NCBI GenBank assembly: GCA_964401915.1
Contig: CAYOAI010000013.1
Span: 1-27,436 of the forward strand
From: CAZGZD01 sp964401915
Lineage (GTDB): Bacteria; Patescibacteriota; Microgenomatia; UBA1406; GWC2-37-13
Direction: 5' to 3'
Length of the DNA: 27,436 nt
Shown here: piece after piece, positions 22,216 through 27,436 of the stretch
How the letters are laid out: the number at the start of each line of letters is the position of its first letter
Position numbering within the stretch: position 1 is the first letter of the stretch
Program-made: the position numbers and the translations under genes
The notes under the pieces: generated by a model
Databases searched by the model: none
Told to the model about the DNA's origin: nothing
Seen by the model: the letters and a program-made list of their open reading frames with translations, nothing else

Positions 22216-24048
22216 ATGATTTCCCACAGACTTAAAAGTAAAAGAAGATCCCGTGTGTTTCCTACACTTGCTGTTTTAATGACGGTGAGTATTTTCAGCT
22301 TCACCTTTCTTCATTTTTTTGCCGCGTCTGTCTTTGCCACCACATATACAGTATCAAAGGTTGCCGATACCAATGATGGCACGTGTGATTCGGACTGCTC
22401 ACTTCGTGAGGCCATAACAGCAGCCAATGCCAATGCCGGAGCAGATACTATAAACTTTTCAATATCTGGCTCAGGAGTACACACCATAGTGCCAACTTCT
22501 GCACTCCCAAACATTACATCTCCTGTCACTATAGATGGCTATAGCCAGACAGGATCAAGCGTAAATACAGCCACTGCCCCCAATGCATTAAATGGCACAC
22601 TCACTATTGAGATAAATGGTACGAGTGCTGGATCATCGAGTGGACTTACATTTGAATCAGGTAGCTCTGGAAGCACTGTGAAGGGGCTTGTGATAAATCG
22701 GTTTGCAGTTGATGGGATCATGCTAAATTCAAGCAGTGTCACTGTCTCAGGCTGTTATGTTGGCACGGATACGACAGGCGCATCAGACTTGGGGAATACA
22801 AGTAACGGAATTACTGTTCCGACAAGTAGCAATACCATAGGAGGCACTACATCTGGAGCTCGAAATGTAATATCAGGAAATGGTGCTAATGGTATTAGTG
22901 TTTACGCCGGTACAAGCAATACTATTCAAGGTAATTATATTGGGATAAATGCTGCTGGAACAGCAGCAATTGGAAACTCAGGTAACGCAGTTAGTATTGG
23001 AACCAACAATAATACAATCGGCGGTACTGTAAGTGGCGCTGGCAATGTGATATCTGGCTCATCAACCACAAATACCTTTGGTATTTATATCTCAGGCGGA
23101 TTTGGCTCAGTCACTTCAGGGAATGTCGTCCAAGGTAACTATATTGGAACAGATGCGAGTGGAAATACAGGATCAGGCTTGGGAAATTATATAGGGATAT
23201 TAATGCTTGCTGATGTTCAAAATAACCTTATCGGTGGCACAGCAAGTGGTGCAGGGAATATTATTGCGGGAAGTACCGCTAATGGAATTCTTGTCGGCAC
23301 ATATTTTGGGTTTACACCAGTTGACAACTCAATTCTTGGCAATAGCATCCACAGCAACGGCTCTTCTTCAAATCAGCTTGGAATAAATATAGCAGATGCA
23401 CAGCTTGGCACAGATAGCGGCGTACATGTTCTTGATGCAGGAGACACNNNNNNNNNNNNNNNNNNNNNNNNNNNNNNNNNNNNNNNNNNNNNNNNNNNNN
23501 NNNNNNNNNNNNNNNNNNNNNNNNNNNNNNNNNNNNNNNNNNNNNNNTTCGGATCAACAAGTGAGTTCTCAGCATATTATCCAGGAACTACCATGAGCCC
23601 ACTTGCAACCGTCACGTCCGGCGGTCCAGCACCAGCTATGCCAGGCAAACCATCGTGTGAGATAGATTCATCACTCACCGCACCTGACCTTTTCCAGATA
23701 GACATAATAGGCATTGAAGCTACCCTCCATTTTGCTCCTCCCCCTGTCTACTTTGACAAGATATTTGTCTCCTATGGTGAACAAGATAAGGCTGAGGGAT
23801 ATGGGGCTGAATACTCTCAAGGTAGATCAACCGGTGCCCTCACCTATACGGTCGGTTACCTCAAGCCACTTACTCCCTACTACTTTAAAGTGCGAGCCGG
23901 CAATGGTTGTCGTCCTGGTGTATGGAGTCCTATTATCAAAGCAAAATCCTCAAGTAAGGCCGACACATCCCCCCTTAAATACTTCCCACAATGGAGGATG
24001 GATTTGTGGAGTGGGAAGAGTGCTACTGAGACTGCTAAGAAACTGTAA
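22216..24048 (+). CDS. Secreted CSLREA-type parallel beta-helix protein with a C-terminal FN3-like domain (interrupted by an assembly gap)
   Basis: A basic start and a hydrophobic segment (about 17-41, ending FAASVFA) form a signal peptide or anchor. Next comes the CSLREAITAANANAGADTI motif, typical of surface proteins with right-handed beta-helices. At least three imperfect repeats of about 55-65 residues follow (N.IGGT.SGA.NVISG, then NYIG.(D/N)A.G). After the 100-N gap, 166 residues hold a fibronectin III-like domain (LKPLTPYYFKVRAGNGCRPGVWSPI). No LPXTG motif or C-terminal helix is seen. The two sides are in frame across the Ns, but the gap length is a placeholder, so total length and frame continuity are unproven. 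Adhesion or surface-glycan interaction is the usual guess for such proteins. Confidence 0.8.
   Translation: MISHRLKSKRRSRVFPTLAVLMTVSIFSFTFLHFFAASVFATTYTVSKVADTNDGTCDSDCSLREAITAANANAGADTINFSISGSGVHTIVPTSALPNITSPVTIDGYSQTGSSVNTATAPNALNGTLTIEINGTSAGSSSGLTFESGSSGSTVKGLVINRFAVDGIMLNSSSVTVSGCYVGTDTTGASDLGNTSNGITVPTSSNTIGGTTSGARNVISGNGANGISVYAGTSNTIQGNYIGINAAGTAAIGNSGNAVSIGTNNNTIGGTVSGAGNVISGSSTTNTFGIYISGGFGSVTSGNVVQGNYIGTDASGNTGSGLGNYIGILMLADVQNNLIGGTASGAGNIIAGSTANGILVGTYFGFTPVDNSILGNSIHSNGSSSNQLGINIADAQLGTDSGVHVLDAGDXXXXXXXXXXXXXXXXXXXXXXXXXXXXXXXXXXFGSTSEFSAYYPGTTMSPLATVTSGGPAPAMPGKPSCEIDSSLTAPDLFQIDIIGIEATLHFAPPPVYFDKIFVSYGEQDKAEGYGAEYSQGRSTGALTYTVGYLKPLTPYYFKVRAGNGCRPGVWSPIIKAKSSSKADTSPLKYFPQWRMDLWSGKSATETAKKL
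23448..23547. other. Assembly gap (100 N) inside the beta-helix protein gene
   Basis: Exactly 100 undetermined bases, the standard placeholder length. The true missing length is unknown. Confidence 0.98.
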
Positions 24049-24055
24049 AACTATA

Positions 24056-24084
24056 CTCAAACTCCGATGATTTTCGGTTATAAT
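24056..24084 (+). promoter_or_regulatory. murC promoter, leaderless type
   Basis: A perfect TATAAT (24079-24084) ends 8 nt before the murC ATG. A weak -35 (CTCAAA, 24056-24061) is at 17 nt. The spacing to the start codon equals that of rpsO and mraZ. Confidence 0.6.
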
Positions 24085-24092
24085 CGTACTAC

Positions 24093-25163
24093 ATGAGTGA
24101 TATTGAGAACGTCAGATCAGTCTTTATCTTAGGCATCAAGGGCGCTGCGATGGCAAATATTGCGGTAATTTTGCACGGGATGGGTAAATCTGTGGCTGGT
24201 GTAGACGTTGCAGAAGAATTCATCACCGACAAAATCCTTAAGGAACAGGGAATCATCTATTCCACAAGCTTCGACCCAGCTTCAACTCCAACAGGTTGTG
24301 ATCTTTTCATATATTCAGCCGCTCACGGGGGGCTAAGTAATAAGCTTTCCAAAGAAGTACAAAGACGAGGAATCACGGCACGCCATCAAGTTGATGTAAT
24401 AGCCGACATTATGAGTGAGGCAAAGATAAAGATAGCAGTTGCAGGCTCTGCAGGAAAAACAACCACATCTGCACTTCTTAGTCATGTCCTTATGGGTCTA
24501 GGTCAAAATCCAGGCTATATGATAGGTGTGCCTGAGTTTGGAGATCACCCTGGTGGAAAGTGGAGTGACAGTGCGTATTTCGTAGTTGAGGCAGATGAAT
24601 ATGGTATGAATCCGCCAATTGACAAATCTCCTAAATTTTTACATCTTAAGCCAGACTTGATTCTGGCAACAAACATAGATTTTGATCATCCAGACACATA
24701 CAAAGATCTTGATGAAGTAAAAGGAGCATTTGCAAAATTCTTTGACTCAAAAAAACTTCTTCTGTGTGCAGATGATGCGAATCTTATGTCTGTTGCGCGT
24801 CAGATTGGAGCTTCAGCAACGACGTTTGGTTACGCGGAAGGTGCAACATTGAGAATCACAGACGTTGAAGCATCTGAGCATAATACCAGCTTTGAACTTG
24901 AGTATAAGGGGAAATCTTTGGGTCAATTTGCAATTGAACTATTTGGCGAGAAAAATGTGTCCAATGCGACTGGTGTGATTCTTTGCCTTCTTGAGCTTGG
25001 ATTTGATGTTGATCAGATCAGGAAGGCGCTTTTGGGATTTACTGGTGCGACTCGGCGGTTTGAAAAAATAGCATACCTCAACGACACGTATCTTTTTGAT
25101 GACTATGCTCATCATCCGGCCAAGATAGCTGCAGCAATTGAGGCAGCTCGCGCTCGATTTCCA
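24093..25163 (+). CDS. murC: UDP-N-acetylmuramate--L-alanine ligase (MurC), 3' end lost in a gap
   Basis: The 357 visible residues cover most of MurC, which adds L-alanine to UDP-MurNAc. An N-terminal Rossmann-like domain (FILGIKGAAMANIAVILHGMG) precedes the P-loop VAGSAGKTTTSALLSH (about 114-129). VEADEYG, ATNIDFDHPDTY, GATRRFE and the C-terminal-domain start DDYAHHPAKIAAAIEAARARF follow. The usual MurC start G(I/V)GG.GMS.LA is varied here as GIKGAAMANIA. About 100-130 C-terminal residues are missing in the gap. Reading through the gap into 25301 is meaningless. Confidence 0.93.
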
Positions 25164-25263
25164 NNNNNNNNNNNNNNNNNNNNNNNNNNNNNNNNNNNNN
25201 NNNNNNNNNNNNNNNNNNNNNNNNNNNNNNNNNNNNNNNNNNNNNNNNNNNNNNNNNNNNNNN
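25164..25263. other. Assembly gap (100 N) between murC and murB
   Basis: Exactly 100 N. Comparing with normal MurC and MurB lengths, roughly 450-600 bp of coding sequence should lie here, so the gap is larger than drawn. The two genes are also in different frames across the Ns. Confidence 0.95.
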
Positions 25264-26013
25264 GGTGGATCCAATCTTGCACTCGTGACGCCTCGTATTG
25301 AGGGTCTTGTTGTCAAAAATCAGTATATTCACAAAGAGATTGTATCTGAAGACTCAGATGAAGTGACGATTAAAGTGTCATCTGGTTATCGAATCAGTAG
25401 TCTCGTAAACGAGACTATAAAAGAGGGATGGAGTGGGCTTCAATATCACGCAGGACTGCCGGGGACAGTCGGTGGTGCAGTCTATATGAACTCAAAGTGG
25501 ACAAACCCTGAAAGCTACATTGGAGACTGTATAGAGCAAGTCGCAGTGCTTGATTCTCAGGGTAATGTGCGATTTGAGGGTAAATCATATTTTAAGTTTA
25601 GATATGATTACAGCATCATTCAAGACACAAAGGAACTGGTTGTTGATGTAGTATTCAAGCTCAAAAAAGCAGATCCTCAAAAGTTGGCAGATGAAGTAAA
25701 AGAGTATCGCGGATATCGGGAAGACACACAACCGCCAGCCGCAGGTTCCTCAGGCTGCTTTTTTCAAAATATTACAGACGAGGATCAAAAAAGAATTGGC
25801 GTTGCGACGAAGTCTGCTGGTGCGCTTATCGATAGGGCTGGTCTGAAGGGCAAATCTATCGGAAACTTTTATATCTCAGATAAACACGCCAATTTTATCT
25901 TGAATCGAGGAGAAGGAGATCCTCAAGATTTGACAGAGCTTATTAATCTTGTCAAAGAGACTGTAAGGCACAAATTCGGAGTTGTACTTAGGCCTGAAGT
26001 TGTGGTCAAATAA
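25264..26013 (+). CDS. murB: UDP-N-acetylenolpyruvoylglucosamine reductase (MurB), 5' end lost in a gap
   Basis: The 249 visible residues begin at the FAD-binding GGSNLALVT motif and continue with GLQYHAGLPGTVGGAVYMN, FKFRYDYSI, the loop QPPAAGSSGCFFQN, and the C-terminal GLKGKSIGNFYISDKHANFILN. MurB reduces the enolpyruvyl ether to UDP-MurNAc using NADPH. About 45-75 N-terminal residues are missing. The residue that is normally the proton-donating serine (GSFF or GSVF context) is a cysteine here, codon 25756-25758. The stop codon is 3 nt before murA. Confidence 0.93.
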   Translation, partial: GGSNLALVTPRIEGLVVKNQYIHKEIVSEDSDEVTIKVSSGYRISSLVNETIKEGWSGLQYHAGLPGTVGGAVYMNSKWTNPESYIGDCIEQVAVLDSQGNVRFEGKSYFKFRYDYSIIQDTKELVVDVVFKLKKADPQKLADEVKEYRGYREDTQPPAAGSSGCFFQNITDEDQKRIGVATKSAGALIDRAGLKGKSIGNFYISDKHANFILNRGEGDPQDLTELINLVKETVRHKFGVVLRPEVVVK

Positions 26014-26016
26014 CAT

Positions 26017-27342
26017 ATGGAAGATATTTATCGAATTCAAGGTGGAAGACGGCTCAGTGGAGAGCTGACTGTTAGTGGAGCCAAAAATGCTGCAGCAAAG
26101 ATAATCATCGCAGCACTTCTGTATAAAAGCAAAGTGCGACTTACCAATGTGCCGCGAATAGGTGATGTGGAGGAGTTGATTGATCTAATTCGTGGCCTTG
26201 GAGCAGGTTGCAAGTTTGTTGAAGAGAATACCCTTGAGATTGATCCATCAACTCTTGTGTCAAATAAGGTAGATTTCCTACACTCTTCTCGTATTCGTAC
26301 CTCTTTTATGCTATTTGCTCCGCTTCTTTATAGATTTGGTGAGTGTTATATACCTAATCCAGCAGGTTGTCGTCTGGGCGAGCGCTCAATTGACCGGATT
26401 ATAGAGGGCATGCGTACTCTTGGAATAGATGTGACATATGATCCAGATTCTGGGTACTACCACGCAGTTCTTAAAAAAAAGCCAGAAGGTATAGTTCATT
26501 TTGCCAAGCCATCACATACGGGAACAGAGCTTATGATAATGCTTTCTATTTTTGCAAGAGGCGAGGTGATAATTGAAAATGCAGCTGCCGAGCCTGAAGT
26601 AGATAACCTTATTGAGTTTCTTAACCTGTCTGGATGTAAGATTGTGCGAAAAATGAATAATATACATATTCAAGGAGTGCAAAGTATTGAGGCTCCAGAC
26701 ACATTTCATATTATGCCGGATAGGCTTGTCGCCGCAACCTATGCGACACTTGCTGTCGCGACTGAGGGCGAGATTGTCCTGAAGGGCATTACCTCGAATC
26801 TTTTAAGTGAGTATCTTACCAAGCTTAAAAAAGCGAATATTGGCGTTGAGGATAAGGGTGAAGCTGGTATTCGAGTTTACTACATGGGAAAGATAGCTGC
26901 TGTTGATATTGTGACAGCTCCGCACCCTGGATTTATGACAGACTGGCAACCTTTATGGGCCGTGCTTATGACCCAAGCTGATGGAGTATCGGTAATTCAT
27001 GAGAGGATATACGAAAATCGATTTGCCTATGTGTCTGAGCTTAAAAAGCTCGGCGCCGACATTGAATTTATTAGTATGTCTGTTGAAAACCCGAGCGAGT
27101 ATTATCACTTCAACTGGGTGCCTAATAAAAAGTATCAGCAAGCAATTCAGATAAAAGGCGGAAACCACCTTCATAGTGGAGTCCTTGATATTGCTGATTT
27201 GCGAGCTGGAGCAACTTTAGCTATTGCGGCTTGTGTTGCCGCGGGAGAATCAGTTATCAAAGGTGCCGCTATACTGGACCGTGGATATGAAGACTTTGCT
27301 GGACGAGTCACAAGTTTAGGGGGTATTATTAAGAAAGAATGA
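26017..27342 (+). CDS. murA: UDP-N-acetylglucosamine 1-carboxyvinyltransferase (MurA)
   Basis: A 441-residue enolpyruvyl transferase catalysing the first committed step of peptidoglycan synthesis, transfer from PEP to UDP-GlcNAc. SGAKNAA (20-26) holds the conserved Lys-Asn pair. The PEP-loop cysteine is in PNPAGCRLGERSID, so fosfomycin sensitivity would be expected from this site. FMTDWQP retains the catalytic aspartate, and ERIYENRFAYVSEL and DLRAGATLAIA are family blocks. It is slightly longer than the usual 415-430. It starts 3 nt after murB and overlaps the next gene by the 4-nt ATGA. Confidence 0.95.
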   Translation: MEDIYRIQGGRRLSGELTVSGAKNAAAKIIIAALLYKSKVRLTNVPRIGDVEELIDLIRGLGAGCKFVEENTLEIDPSTLVSNKVDFLHSSRIRTSFMLFAPLLYRFGECYIPNPAGCRLGERSIDRIIEGMRTLGIDVTYDPDSGYYHAVLKKKPEGIVHFAKPSHTGTELMIMLSIFARGEVIIENAAAEPEVDNLIEFLNLSGCKIVRKMNNIHIQGVQSIEAPDTFHIMPDRLVAATYATLAVATEGEIVLKGITSNLLSEYLTKLKKANIGVEDKGEAGIRVYYMGKIAAVDIVTAPHPGFMTDWQPLWAVLMTQADGVSVIHERIYENRFAYVSELKKLGADIEFISMSVENPSEYYHFNWVPNKKYQQAIQIKGGNHLHSGVLDIADLRAGATLAIAACVAAGESVIKGAAILDRGYEDFAGRVTSLGGIIKKE

Positions 27343-27436
27343 AAAAAATAAATACAATCATAATTTTGGGTAGTGGCAAAAGTACACGTTTTTGGCCCTT
27401 GAGGGACAAGACAACTTTTAAGTTTTTAGGGAAATC
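27339..27436 (+). CDS. Nucleotidyltransferase family protein, 5' fragment
   Basis: An ATG overlapping the murA stop (ATGA) opens a frame that runs to the window end: MKKINTIIILGSGKSTRFW, then PLRDKTTFKFLGK. It resembles the start of sugar-phosphate nucleotidyltransferases (usual L.GG.(G/S)TR..PL....K), such as GlmU or mannose-1-phosphate guanylyltransferase. The glycine-rich loop reads GSGKSTR. GlmU would suit the context, since it supplies UDP-GlcNAc, but 32 residues cannot decide the substrate. Confidence 0.7.
   Translation, partial: MKKINTIIILGSGKSTRFWPLRDKTTFKFLGK

Noticed and set aside
24093..25301. A continuous frame running from murC through the N run, and a MurC-MurB fusion.
   Set aside because: The continuation is created by treating 100 N as sequence. 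The murC and murB frames differ, and both lack pieces that must lie in the gap.
1..27436. UGA recoding (as in Gracilibacteria/Absconditabacteria), tRNA genes, CRISPR arrays and insertion sequences.
   Set aside because: UGA ends murJ, mraZ and murA at natural protein ends. Intergenic regions are short and show no cloverleaf, spaced repeats, inverted terminal repeats or transposase.

Overview
The window reads as chromosomal DNA from a small-genome, AT-rich bacterium using the standard bacterial code (UGA ends murJ, mraZ and murA). Compact or domain-trimmed versions of universal genes fit Candidate Phyla Radiation (Patescibacteria) best: a MurE without its N-terminal domain, a short MetRS and an archaeal-type AMP/thymidine phosphorylase. 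This assignment is inference; no rRNA is present and I do not name a class. Two runs of exactly 100 N (23448-23547 and 25164-25263) are scaffold gaps, so this is a draft, probably metagenomic, assembly.

Layout. Positions 1-233 hold the start of a minus-strand dtd gene. Positions 234-478 hold an unusual leader: a promoter, a 26-codon ORF and a strong intrinsic terminator just before argH (479-1843). It can be drawn as a transcription attenuator. A minus-strand unit (5891 to 1845) carries a small membrane protein, metG and a class A PBP, and is divergent from rpsO-pnp (5963-8352). ftsK and an EamA transporter follow. A second minus-strand operon, murJ - AMP phosphorylase-like - mltG (15326 to 11466), has overlapping genes. 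Divergent from it is a division and cell wall cluster: mraZ-rsmH-ftsL-ftsI-murE-pgeF (15458-20656). Then comes an island of small membrane proteins, a triple zinc-ribbon protein and a secreted beta-helix protein (20658-24048). murC, murB, murA and the start of a nucleotidyltransferase gene end the window.

How the genes work together. Most of the window builds or remodels peptidoglycan: MurA, MurB, MurC and MurE make the precursor, PgeF probably edits it, MurJ flips lipid II, the class A PBP and FtsI polymerise and crosslink, and MltG cleaves glycan ends. FtsK, FtsL and FtsI belong to the divisome. MraY, MurG, MurD, MurF, FtsW and FtsZ are not in this window.

Regulation. Hardly any gene start has a recognisable Shine-Dalgarno sequence. 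Many have a sigma70-like -10 box ending about 7-11 nt before the start codon, implying leaderless or nearly leaderless mRNAs. The mraZ promoter carries four TGG-core repeats at exact 10-bp spacing, a good match to a MraZ autoregulatory operator.
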